A stretch of DNA of 6,154 nucleotides from Alphaproteobacteria bacterium (GCA_947456345.1 CANGQU010000045.1:1-6154), one strand, 5' to 3'; counted from the first letter of the stretch, positions 1 through 5,300 are shown. Numbers and translations are program-made. The notes: generated by a model from the letters alone, not told the origin.

Positions 1-98
1 GTTTTAATTGGCGGGCGGTTATCGCTGTATTCGCTGCCTTCCTTGTTGACTGGACCCCTCATGTCATGGTATATTTCTATTATGGATACATATTCTAG
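1..98 (+). CDS. Possible C-terminal fragment of a membrane protein (partial, 5' end outside window)
   Basis: Reading from base 3, the frame is open from the window edge to a TAG at 96-98. It encodes about 31 residues that are strongly hydrophobic and aromatic (AVIAVFAAFLVDW followed by MVYFYYGYIF), as expected for the last transmembrane helix of an integral membrane protein. The ending is loosely reminiscent of the last helix of CDP-alcohol phosphatidyltransferases such as PssA, but too little is present to assign a family. If real, it overlaps the next gene by 17 bases, as is common within operons. The alternative is that this is chance open frame: the frame of the downstream gene is also open to the window edge. 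Low confidence. Confidence 0.35.
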   Translation, partial: FNWRAVIAVFAAFLVDWTPHVMVYFYYGYIF

Positions 99-648
99 GC
101 AATATTTACCCGCAATTTTATTGCTTTGCCTAGTCTTACCTGGCCTGGCAGCCGCAGGCAATTTTCCCAACCGTCAGTTGGACCAAGATTTTCGCTGGCA
201 AAACGGCGCCGAACCTGCACCCCAAGCCCAAGCGCTGCGTTTTGGCAGCCCCGAAAAATACGTGCAATTGGATATCCAGCAGCAAACCGGCCAGGCCACG
301 GCCAGCTGGCAAGGACTGGATTTAACCGGCCCGGCGATTCAAAGTGCCGTGGCCTTTAGTTATCGCGATGAAAAAGCGGGTTTTACCGGTAGCGCTAAAG
401 TCGAGCAAATTTATAGCCCTGATTTGCTGAAACGCCAGCGTCAAGAGCTGCGTTTGGGTTTGGATAGCCTGGGTTGGACGAATGGTGAAATGTCCAGCAT
501 GTTTTACCTGATCGCCAGCCGCTTCAGCGATATGCGCGAGGGCATTAAAATCTATCCCGGTTTTCAATTTATGGGCAACGAATTCTCAACCGAGCTGGAT
601 GTGGATCTATCCGGCGATACGATGCTGTATTTCAAATACCGGTGGTAG
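82..648 (+). CDS. Secreted protein of unknown function with signal peptide
   Basis: This protein of about 188 residues belongs to no family I recognise. The N-terminus looks like a Sec signal peptide: a short polar start (MDTYSRQY), a hydrophobic core (residues 9-22, LPAILLLCLVLPGL), then AAA at 23-25 before GN, so cleavage near residue 25 is likely. The mature part is polar, with alternating hydrophobic residues and no cysteine. It ends in MLYFKYRW, an alternating aromatic pattern with a terminal Trp that resembles the last strand of outer-membrane beta-barrels. Periplasmic or outer-membrane location is therefore inferred. ATG 82 is preferred because it gives a clean signal peptide; ATG 61 would add seven residues and TTG 43 another six. 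None of these starts has a convincing Shine-Dalgarno. The gene converges on the methyltransferase gene with a 10-base gap and no visible terminator. Confidence 0.7.
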   Translation: MDTYSRQYLPAILLLCLVLPGLAAAGNFPNRQLDQDFRWQNGAEPAPQAQALRFGSPEKYVQLDIQQQTGQATASWQGLDLTGPAIQSAVAFSYRDEKAGFTGSAKVEQIYSPDLLKRQRQELRLGLDSLGWTNGEMSSMFYLIASRFSDMREGIKIYPGFQFMGNEFSTELDVDLSGDTMLYFKYRW

Positions 649-658
649 GCATAGGCCG

Positions 659-2041
659 CTAACGCTCCAACCACGCCAGGCTTTCCAGATGATAAGTCTG
701 CGGGAACATATCGATCATCTGCACCCCGCCCAACCGGTAACCGATTTTCAACAGCCAATCGATATCGCGTTTTTGTGTGGTCGGGTTACAGCTGACATAA
801 ACAATACGTTTTGGGTTTAATACCACCAACTCAGCCACGGTTTTATTCGTCAAGCCCGCGCGCGGCGGATCAATCACCGCCAGGGCATTATCCGCCGGCT
901 GTCCCAACCTTTGCAACAACCGCTGGCCCCAGCCCGATTGGTACAAATCCTCGGCCCAGCTTTGATAATTCTCAAGCCCGTTTAATGCCGCGTTATCGTT
1001 GGCGATTTTGGCGGCTGTTTCATCCGCTTCGGCAGCGATAATCGGCATGCTGCCGCCCAGCAATTTACCAAGGGCGATGCCGAATAATCCCGTTCCCGAA
1101 AATAAATCCCACACCATAGACGGGGGGTGGGATTGGATAATGTCGGCAATCCGGGACATCAGGCGCGGCAGTATGCCGATATTGACCTGGAAAAAATTTT
1201 CGGCGTTGTAGCGCAGGACGACATCGCCCACCGTTTCTTCGAGATGATGTTGGCCAGCCAGCCAGACCGGGGGTTTATGCCGCAATTTTGCGCCCACGCC
1301 GCAAAGACCCGGGATATGCGCCATTGCATATTCCGCCAATTGTTTCACGCGTAGGTCGGCCACATCGGCCACTTCGAGGATTAGCAATAATTGGCTGCCC
1401 TGTTGCGCTTGGCGCAGCGTCAAGTGCTGCCAAAAACCGTCTTGGCCGGTGGTGCCCACAGCGTCGTGTTGTTGGATCCACGCCTTGACCATTTGCCCCG
1501 CTTGCCATAACGCTGGCGGCACTAAACGGCATTCTTGCAAATCCAGAATATGCCGAAACCGGCCGCGCGGGTGCAGGCCATAAGTAATCTCCCCCTCGGG
1601 CGGGCGGGTAAAGCCAAATTCCATTTTATTGCGGTAATGAAATTCATCGGGCGATAAAATCGGCGGCAGGATTTCAACCGCAGGGCCGTATATTTCACGC
1701 AAGATTGCAGCCTTGGCCGAAATTTGTGCATCAGGCGTCAAATGCTGATAACTGCAGCCACCGCAAATCCCCGCATGCTGACACGATACCGGGCGGCGGG
1801 CGTTGGCGTTCGGTGATTCAACCGCCACCATTTCGGCGTAACGCACGCCTTTGGCCTTTTTGTAGATACGCGCTTGGACAGTCTCGCCCGTTGCTACATT
1901 GTTGACGAACACGGTCTTGCCGCCATGATGCGCCAACCCCCAGCCACCGAAAACCAGTTTTTCGATGCGGCAGGAAAAAGGCGCGTTGTGATCCGGGCGC
2001 GCCTCTTGGTCTTGATCTAGTGGGGGAGGTGCAGTTTCCAT
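659..2041 (-). CDS. TrmA/RumA-family RNA (uracil-5-)-methyltransferase, RlmD-like
   Basis: This 460-residue SAM-dependent enzyme is expected to methylate C5 of a uridine in RNA, in the cytoplasm. An N-terminal TRAM-like RNA-binding domain covers about residues 22-75. An iron-sulfur motif follows: C87-x5-C93-x2-C96 plus C171. Family landmarks of the catalytic domain are FFQVN (Q285), the SAM-binding stretch DLFSGTGLFG (312-321), the DPPRAG motif (391-396), the catalytic cysteine in SCNP (C418), and the C-terminal HLES (E453 is the likely general base). The TRAM domain, the Cys4 cluster and the ending MFPQTYHLES favour RlmD, the 23S rRNA U1939 enzyme, but RlmC, RlmCD and TrmA paralogs share these motifs, so no symbol is given. 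The start overlaps the end of the channel gene by 25 bases and has no good Shine-Dalgarno, which suggests translational coupling. No other Met occurs before residue 71. Confidence 0.93.
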   Translation of the reverse strand: METAPPPLDQDQEARPDHNAPFSCRIEKLVFGGWGLAHHGGKTVFVNNVATGETVQARIYKKAKGVRYAEMVAVESPNANARRPVSCQHAGICGGCSYQHLTPDAQISAKAAILREIYGPAVEILPPILSPDEFHYRNKMEFGFTRPPEGEITYGLHPRGRFRHILDLQECRLVPPALWQAGQMVKAWIQQHDAVGTTGQDGFWQHLTLRQAQQGSQLLLILEVADVADLRVKQLAEYAMAHIPGLCGVGAKLRHKPPVWLAGQHHLEETVGDVVLRYNAENFFQVNIGILPRLMSRIADIIQSHPPSMVWDLFSGTGLFGIALGKLLGGSMPIIAAEADETAAKIANDNAALNGLENYQSWAEDLYQSGWGQRLLQRLGQPADNALAVIDPPRAGLTNKTVAELVVLNPKRIVYVSCNPTTQKRDIDWLLKIGYRLGGVQMIDMFPQTYHLESLAWLER

Positions 2042-2451
2042 AATTTATTGATCGTCAAGTAGGTGAAAGAACCCGACCAGGCGAAGAGAATCAACGCACA
2101 GATCGGCTGAATGCTGGTGAGAATGCGCAGCTCACCCTCGGGCGATAAATCGCCGAAGCCGAGCGTAGTATATACCTGGGCCGAGTAATAGAAATAATTC
2201 AGCGCGCTATGGTCAAAAGATCCGCCAAAACTGCTAATACGCCATACTTCGACGGCTAGGTAATAGGTTATAGCAAACAAGCCCACCGATAGGATATGTA
2301 GCGCTATCGTGCCCAGAATGATCACGATGATATAGCGGCGCGGCGCGTGATGAACGTGTTCCACAAAATAGGATAAGCCCCGCAACCCCTCGTAATGCAG
2401 AAAAACGCAGGCCAGGGTGACAAACGCCGTCAAGCCGATAATGGTTAGCAT
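2017..2451 (-). CDS. Small ion-channel protein (two-TM/pore potassium-channel family)
   Basis: This 144-residue inner-membrane protein has the pore architecture of the bacterial Ion_trans_2 potassium-channel family. A hydrophobic segment lies at residues 1-18, a second helix at about 39-66, a pore helix at about 84-95, the selectivity filter TTLGFGD at 95-101, and a last helix at about 112-133. The filter differs from the canonical TTVGYGD by Val to Leu and Tyr to Phe, both conservative. There is no cytoplasmic RCK/TrkA-N regulatory domain, so it would act as a minimal pore, presumably a tetramer. The ATG at 2451 lies directly behind a terminator-like hairpin whose 3' arm carries the only Shine-Dalgarno-like bases (GAGAGGG). 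The stop lies inside the start of the methyltransferase gene. Ion selectivity is inferred from the filter alone. Confidence 0.82.
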   Translation of the reverse strand: MLTIIGLTAFVTLACVFLHYEGLRGLSYFVEHVHHAPRRYIIVIILGTIALHILSVGLFAITYYLAVEVWRISSFGGSFDHSALNYFYYSAQVYTTLGFGDLSPEGELRILTSIQPICALILFAWSGSFTYLTINKLWKLHLPH

Positions 2452-2454
2452 AAA

Positions 2455-2490
2455 AAAATCCCTCTCGCCCCGAGGGTGTAGAGGGATTTT
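2455..2490 (-). terminator. Rho-independent terminator-like hairpin after hsp20, overlapping the RBS of the channel gene
   Basis: The arms 2455-2465 and 2480-2490 are a perfect 11-base inverted repeat (AAAATCCCTCT / AGAGGGATTTT) around a 14-base loop. Read on the minus strand, the 3' arm runs into seven Ts directly before the channel ATG at 2451. It lies 24 bases past the hsp20 stop, so it should end hsp20 transcripts. It also holds the GAGAGGG that is the best Shine-Dalgarno candidate for the channel gene, so it could act as an attenuator or translation block instead of, or as well as, a plain terminator. Confidence 0.75.
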
Positions 2491-2514
2491 AGCGCACGGT
2501 CAACCGTAGCAGGT

Positions 2515-2988
2515 TTAGTCCGCCTTGATACTGATTTTACGCGGCGCCGGCTTGATCTCCGCCAGCTTGGGAACGGTTATTTCCAACACACCGTTTTTGA
2601 ACTTGGCTTCGACCTTGTCGGCTTGAACCGTCTCGGGCAGCTGGAACTGCCGGAAAAACTCGCCATAAAAGCTTTCGAGCCGGTGGTAGTTAATGCTCTT
2701 GCCTTCGCTTTTTTGCTCGCGCTTACCGGACAGACTCAGCAGCCCATCGTGCAATTCCAGGGTGATGTCTTTTTCTTCGACTCCCGGCAACTCCGCGCTG
2801 ATCAAATAAGCCTGTTCGGTTTCAGCAATGTTCAGGCGTGGTTGCCATTGGCGGGTGGTTTCGCCCGGTGCGGCCGCATTGCCAAGAAAATCGCCGAATA
2901 ATTTATCCAATTCCCGGTGCAGAGAGAAAATCGATGGGCCGCTGACTGATGGTGCACAGCTCCAAGGGGTGATGGTGCGTAAACGCAT
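2515..2988 (-). CDS. Small heat-shock protein, Hsp20/alpha-crystallin family
   Basis: This is a 157-residue ATP-independent holdase chaperone, which binds unfolding proteins in the cytoplasm and forms large oligomers. The N-terminal arm (about 1-47) contains the common HRELDKLFGDF stretch. The alpha-crystallin domain runs from about 48 to 141, with the typical AYLISAELPGVEEKDI strand region, the dimerisation-loop region around YHRLESFYGEFFRQFQLP (101-118), and the signature FKNGVLEITVPK (130-141). The C-terminal tail has the oligomerisation I-x-I motif, ISI at 152-154. Length is normal for the family. The start is secured by a strong Shine-Dalgarno, GGAGG, seven bases before the ATG. A sigma32-like promoter about 55 bases upstream and flanking terminators suggest a separate, heat-induced transcript. 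Confidence 0.95.
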   Translation of the reverse strand: MRLRTITPWSCAPSVSGPSIFSLHRELDKLFGDFLGNAAAPGETTRQWQPRLNIAETEQAYLISAELPGVEEKDITLELHDGLLSLSGKREQKSEGKSINYHRLESFYGEFFRQFQLPETVQADKVEAKFKNGVLEITVPKLAEIKPAPRKISIKAD

Positions 2989-3010
2989 GGTAATCCTCCA
3001 TTCAAATGTG

Positions 3011-3028
3011 GGGCGGGTGTTGCCGCCC
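3011..3028 (-). other. Short hairpin in the predicted hsp20 leader
   Basis: GGGCGG and CCGCCC form a six-base inverted repeat around a six-base loop, inside the predicted 5' untranslated region and about 10 bases upstream of the GGAGG ribosome binding site. It does not itself pair with the Shine-Dalgarno. It could stabilise the leader or be part of a temperature-sensitive fold, as in many small heat-shock genes, but the sequence does not show this. Confidence 0.3.
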
Positions 3029-3039
3029 GGATAAATTGG

Positions 3040-3068
3040 AAATGGTGATTACTGGGAGTGGGTGCAAG
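3040..3068 (-). promoter_or_regulatory. Putative sigma32 (heat-shock) promoter for hsp20
   Basis: On the minus strand, CTTGCA (3068-3063) is followed after 15 bases by CACCATTT (3047-3040). The RpoH consensus is CTTGAA, 13-17 bases, CCCCATnT, so the match is 5 of 6 and 7 of 7 defined positions less one. The predicted start point near 3033 gives a leader of about 45 bases before the hsp20 ATG. Position, strand and the target gene agree with a heat-shock promoter. This is a match by eye. Confidence 0.5.
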
Positions 3069-3121
3069 TAGGTAAAAAATATAATTTGCCACATCTTGAA
3101 AACAGCCAAATGCTACCTAAC

Positions 3122-3151
3122 AAAAAACCGGCGGGGTTTTGGCCCCGCCGG
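3122..3151 (-). terminator. Rho-independent terminator of the aquaporin gene
   Basis: On the minus strand, a perfect nine-base GC-rich stem (CCGGCGGGG / CCCCGCCGG, 3151-3143 and 3136-3128) with a six-base loop is followed by six Ts (3127-3122). It starts 30 bases past the aquaporin stop and lies upstream of the hsp20 promoter, so it separates the two transcription units. The plus strand has no T tract after the stem, so it should work in one direction only. Confidence 0.9.
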
Positions 3152-3181
3152 TCGGTATCGATCCAAAAGTCGCGGCCGATA

Positions 3182-3901
3182 TTAGGCGGCGCGGCGGCTT
3201 TGGTTTTGGTTGTTGTTATAGCTGCTACCGCTGCTGCTCGAGCTGCTGGAGCTATCGGCAGTGAACAGAACGTTGCCAACCAGGCCAGCGATCGCGGCAC
3301 CGACGAACGGTCCGATCAAATAGCTGATGATGTTGGTGAAATCGCCGGCGAAAATAGCCGGAGCCAGGATACGAGCCGGGTTCAAAGCGGCGCCGGTCAA
3401 GGAGCCGATCAACAAACCGCCCAAAACCAAGGTCGAGCCGATGGCCAAACCGGCCAGGCTGCGCGAAATGGTTTGCGCGCTGGTCACGCCCAATACGGTC
3501 AGGGCCAGGAAGAAGGTGCCAACCGCTTCGGCGATAATGATCGTGGTGGCTGATACGCCGATGGCCGGGGTGGCAACGGTGGTGGCCAACGAAGCGTTAG
3601 CAAACAAGGTTTGGCACAACAAAACGGCCAAAATTGCGCCAACCAATTGCGCGGCTAGGTAAGAAACGAATTCTTGGCTGCTGATGCGATTGCTAATTGT
3701 TGCGGCAAGGGACACGGCCGGGTTAAAGTGACCGCCAGAAATTCCGCCCACAGCATAGATCATAGTCATCAGCGCCAAACCGCCAGCCAATGCAGCCATC
3801 AGGCCCGACTGGCCCGATAAGATTGTTCCGCAAACGGCGGCAACCAAGGCGAAGGTACCGATCGCTTCGGCGATGAACTTTTTGCTTGTGCTGTTAATCA
3901 T
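3182..3901 (-). CDS. Aquaporin / MIP-family channel with unusual selectivity filter and Ser-rich tail
   Basis: This 239-residue six-helix membrane channel carries both MIP signatures: GGHFNPAV (first NPA at 60-62) and GAALNPAR (second NPA at 174-176, filter Arg at 177). Counting from the NPA motifs against E. coli AqpZ (Phe43, His174, Thr183, Arg189), the filter positions here are Gly40, Gly162, Ala171 and Arg177. AqpZ-type aromatic and His residues are missing, so the pore should be wider than a strict water channel; its substrate cannot be told from sequence. The C-terminus is low-complexity: eight Ser at 217-224, then an Asn/Gln-rich stretch and RRAA. A strong Shine-Dalgarno (AAGGAG) precedes the ATG by about seven bases. 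The gene follows the redoxin gene after 45 bases and is probably co-transcribed; a terminator follows it. Confidence 0.92.
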   Translation of the reverse strand: MINSTSKKFIAEAIGTFALVAAVCGTILSGQSGLMAALAGGLALMTMIYAVGGISGGHFNPAVSLAATISNRISSQEFVSYLAAQLVGAILAVLLCQTLFANASLATTVATPAIGVSATTIIIAEAVGTFFLALTVLGVTSAQTISRSLAGLAIGSTLVLGGLLIGSLTGAALNPARILAPAIFAGDFTNIISYLIGPFVGAAIAGLVGNVLFTADSSSSSSSSGSSYNNNQNQSRRAA

Positions 3902-3946
3902 GAGTTAGCTCCTTTGTTGAGTGGGTTTCTGGCCGTCGGCGCAATG

Positions 3947-4582
3947 TTAATATTTGACCGAACAACCATATGGGCGAGTCGATGAAACACTCACCGATTT
4001 GTCGCCCAAAACTTCATCCAATGCCGCCGCCACATAATTGTGCGCGGTTTTGACATCGGCTGAATCGCTGGAGTTATTGTCGTCGATAGCGCCCTGATAG
4101 ACCAAGACACCTTGTTTATCGATGACATACATATGGGGGGTGGTTTTAGCGCCATACATCCGGCCAATGGTGCCGGTCGGGTCCAAAATTTTATAGCTGG
4201 GGCTGGCATTAAGTTCGGCGGTCAGCTGATTGGCCTTGGCGGTATCGATATTGCCTTGTTTGCCTGGAGCCGAGGAGTTGATGGTTAACCATACCACGCC
4301 CTTGGCGGTATAGGTTTTTTGCAATTTCTGCATTTTGCCGATGGAATAGAATTTTTTGACAAAGGGGCATTCCGGGTTGTTCCATTCCAAGACCACAGTC
4401 TTACCCTTGAACTGACCCAAGGAAATATTTTCGCCGGTAGTGGCAGTAGTGCTAAAAGCCGGGGCTGCTTGTCCGGTTTCGACCATGGCGGCTGCGGTAT
4501 GGGATTGCCAGTAATACAATCCCGCGCTTGCGATCACGGCCAGGCCCAGGGCGATTCGATAGAATTTTTTACGTTGCTGCAT
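3947..4582 (-). CDS. Membrane-anchored peroxiredoxin-like (AhpC/TSA, PRX_like1) protein
   Basis: This 211-residue thiol-redox protein should sit in the periplasm. The N-terminus (KKFYRIALGLAVIASAGLYYW, about residues 5-25) is a signal anchor or uncleaved signal. A thioredoxin-fold domain follows: an AxAPAFSTTATTG entry loop (about 38-50), the active-site motif NNPECPF with C72, and the cis-proline loop TTPHMYVID (P149). C72 stands alone instead of in a CxxC pair, the peroxiredoxin pattern. The only other cysteine, C207, lies in the C-terminal YGCSVKY, matching the GCSIKW ending of the PRX_like1 group, so it is the likely resolving partner. Substrate is unknown; peroxide reduction or a thiol-transfer role are both possible. 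A GAGAG Shine-Dalgarno precedes the ATG. It is first in a likely two-gene unit with the aquaporin. Confidence 0.88.
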   Translation of the reverse strand: MQQRKKFYRIALGLAVIASAGLYYWQSHTAAAMVETGQAAPAFSTTATTGENISLGQFKGKTVVLEWNNPECPFVKKFYSIGKMQKLQKTYTAKGVVWLTINSSAPGKQGNIDTAKANQLTAELNASPSYKILDPTGTIGRMYGAKTTPHMYVIDKQGVLVYQGAIDDNNSSDSADVKTAHNYVAAALDEVLGDKSVSVSSTRPYGCSVKY

Positions 4583-4649
4583 GCTTTACTCTCTATGTAT
4601 GGGTTGAACTATTTCGTGCCACACATAGGTTGATTGGTAAATATTGCCA

Positions 4650-4669
4650 CAATTCGGTCATACCGATTG
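4650..4669. repeat. Imperfect inverted repeat in the redoxin leader
   Basis: CAATTCGGT and ACCGATTG face each other around a three-base spacer, complementary over eight base pairs with a single bulged T. On the minus strand it falls at the very 5' end of the predicted redoxin transcript, so it could be a leader hairpin, or a DNA operator just downstream of the promoter. No T tract follows on either strand, so it is not a terminator. Confidence 0.4.
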
Positions 4670-4681
4670 CTATCTGTCCTG

Positions 4682-4709
4682 AGCATAGGAAGCGCTATTT
4701 CCCTGTCAA
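4682..4709 (-). promoter_or_regulatory. Putative sigma70 promoter for the redoxin-aquaporin unit
   Basis: On the minus strand, a consensus -35 box TTGACA (4709-4704) is followed after 16 bases by TATGCT (4687-4682, four of six matches to TATAAT). The predicted start point near 4675 gives a leader of about 90 bases before the redoxin ATG at 4582. It is the best promoter-like match I found in this intergenic region. Confidence 0.5.
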
Positions 4710-4815
4710 CCATAATACGCGCCCGAAGCGGCGATTCACTGTGGATGCTGTGGCTTTTTGGGATCGCACAGTATTAGTCAGAATTTGGATCGAAATCACT
4801 TGTTATCTTGTTGTA

Positions 4816-4831
4816 AATAAAATATTTTATT
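4816..4831. repeat. Perfect 16-base AT-only palindrome before the HIT gene
   Basis: AATAAAATATTTTATT is identical to its own reverse complement and ends four bases before the HIT ATG at 4836. It occupies the place where a ribosome binding site should be. It may be a repressor operator, or contain a -10 element: TTGTTA at 4800-4805 lies 17 bases upstream of TATTTT at 4823-4828, which would put the transcript start at or next to the ATG. Both readings are inference. Confidence 0.5.
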
Positions 4832-4835
4832 GGCT

Positions 4836-5273
4836 ATGAAGTTGGATTTAGCTACCCCTGCACCCCTTTGGTTGCATTCGCAATTGCGAAACGACACGCA
4901 TTACCTCGGCGCTTTACCGCTATGTGCCGTGTTGTTGATGAATAATGCCGCTTGCCCTTGGATTATCCTCGCTCCAGCCTCTGGACAGTGGCGCGAAGTA
5001 ATCGACTTGCCGCAAGATTTGCGGCGGCAATTTTGGGCCGAAGTCGACCTGGCCAGTCATGTCTTGGCCAAAAACTTTGCGCCCGAAAAGATCAATATTG
5101 CCGCCTTGGGCAATATGGTGCCGCAATTGCACATGCATATTGTCGGACGCCGGGCAGACGATCCGGCCTGGCCCCGCCCCGTGTGGGGTAATTTACCGCC
5201 CAATCCTTATGCGGATGCGGTGGCGGGGATCGATGCTTGGCGGCGCGGTTTTGCCGCCATAGGGGATTTTTAA
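4836..5273 (+). CDS. HIT-family protein (histidine-triad nucleotide-binding/hydrolase-like)
   Basis: This 145-residue cytoplasmic protein has one HIT domain, the fold of nucleotide-binding hydrolases and transferases such as Hint and Ap4A hydrolases. The triad region is MVPQLHMHIVGR (94-105). Aligned with Hint1 (HVHLHV), the first His is Gln (Q97), while the nucleophile position (H99) and the third His (H101) are kept; as I recall, this Q-x-H-x-H form is usual in a proteobacterial HIT subgroup. Other landmarks are the LLMNNAACPWIILAP strand (33-47) and DPAWPRPVWG (109-118), also typical of that subgroup. The substrate is not known. ATG 4836 is chosen; an in-frame TTG at 4830 would add two residues. 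Neither start has a Shine-Dalgarno, and an AT palindrome lies immediately upstream. Confidence 0.9.
   Translation: MKLDLATPAPLWLHSQLRNDTHYLGALPLCAVLLMNNAACPWIILAPASGQWREVIDLPQDLRRQFWAEVDLASHVLAKNFAPEKINIAALGNMVPQLHMHIVGRRADDPAWPRPVWGNLPPNPYADAVAGIDAWRRGFAAIGDF
5238..5271 (+). terminator. Possible weak terminator at the end of the HIT gene
   Basis: TGGCGGC (5238-5244) and GCCGCCA (5253-5259) form a seven-base stem within the last codons, around an eight-base loop. A run of five Ts occurs at 5267-5271, about seven bases past the stem. That spacing is longer than in standard intrinsic terminators, so it may not work as one. It would separate HIT transcription from the downstream outer-membrane gene. 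Confidence 0.25.
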
Positions 5274-5300
5274 ATCTCCGCCCGATTATGGTTTCGCATT

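Larger units (their letters stand above)
4583..4835. other. Divergent intergenic region between the redoxin and HIT genes
   Basis: This stretch of about 250 bases separates two divergently transcribed genes and is more AT-rich towards the HIT gene. It holds the putative redoxin promoter (4709-4682), the inverted repeat at 4650-4669, a short near-direct repeat (TTTGGGATCG at 4757-4766 and TTTGGATCG at 4784-4792) and the 16-base palindrome at 4816-4831. I see no convincing small gene: the plus-strand open frame through it has no start codon inside the region. Confidence 0.6.

Noticed and set aside
322..567. Minus-strand open frame of 81 codons opposite the secreted protein
   Set aside because: It is the complement of a gene with a good signal peptide; its product has no recognisable features and no ribosome binding site.
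1127..1532. Several open frames on both strands within the methyltransferase gene
   Set aside because: They overlap a gene with a full set of family motifs, and their products are Pro/Arg-rich shadow translations.
3080..3085. Perfect TATAAT on the plus strand upstream of hsp20
   Set aside because: There is no -35-like box 15-19 bases upstream and no plus-strand gene downstream; it falls in a short AT-rich stretch.
3237..3256. CTGCTGCTCGAGCTGCTGGA-like repeats as a possible microsatellite or recombination site
   Set aside because: They are the coding triplets of the aquaporin Ser-rich tail on the opposite strand, so they are a low-complexity coding repeat and not an independent element.
3062..3553. 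Plus-strand open frame of 163 codons with a Gln/Gly/Ala-rich product
   Set aside because: It lies largely antisense to the aquaporin gene, whose NPA motifs and Shine-Dalgarno are clear. The low-complexity product is what the complementary strand of Gly/Ala/Leu-rich codons gives.
4528..4839. Plus-strand open frame of 103 codons whose TGA overlaps the HIT ATG (ATGA)
   Set aside because: It begins antisense within the redoxin gene, has no start codon inside the intergenic region and no ribosome binding site, and the product looks random. The ATGA overlap is probably chance.
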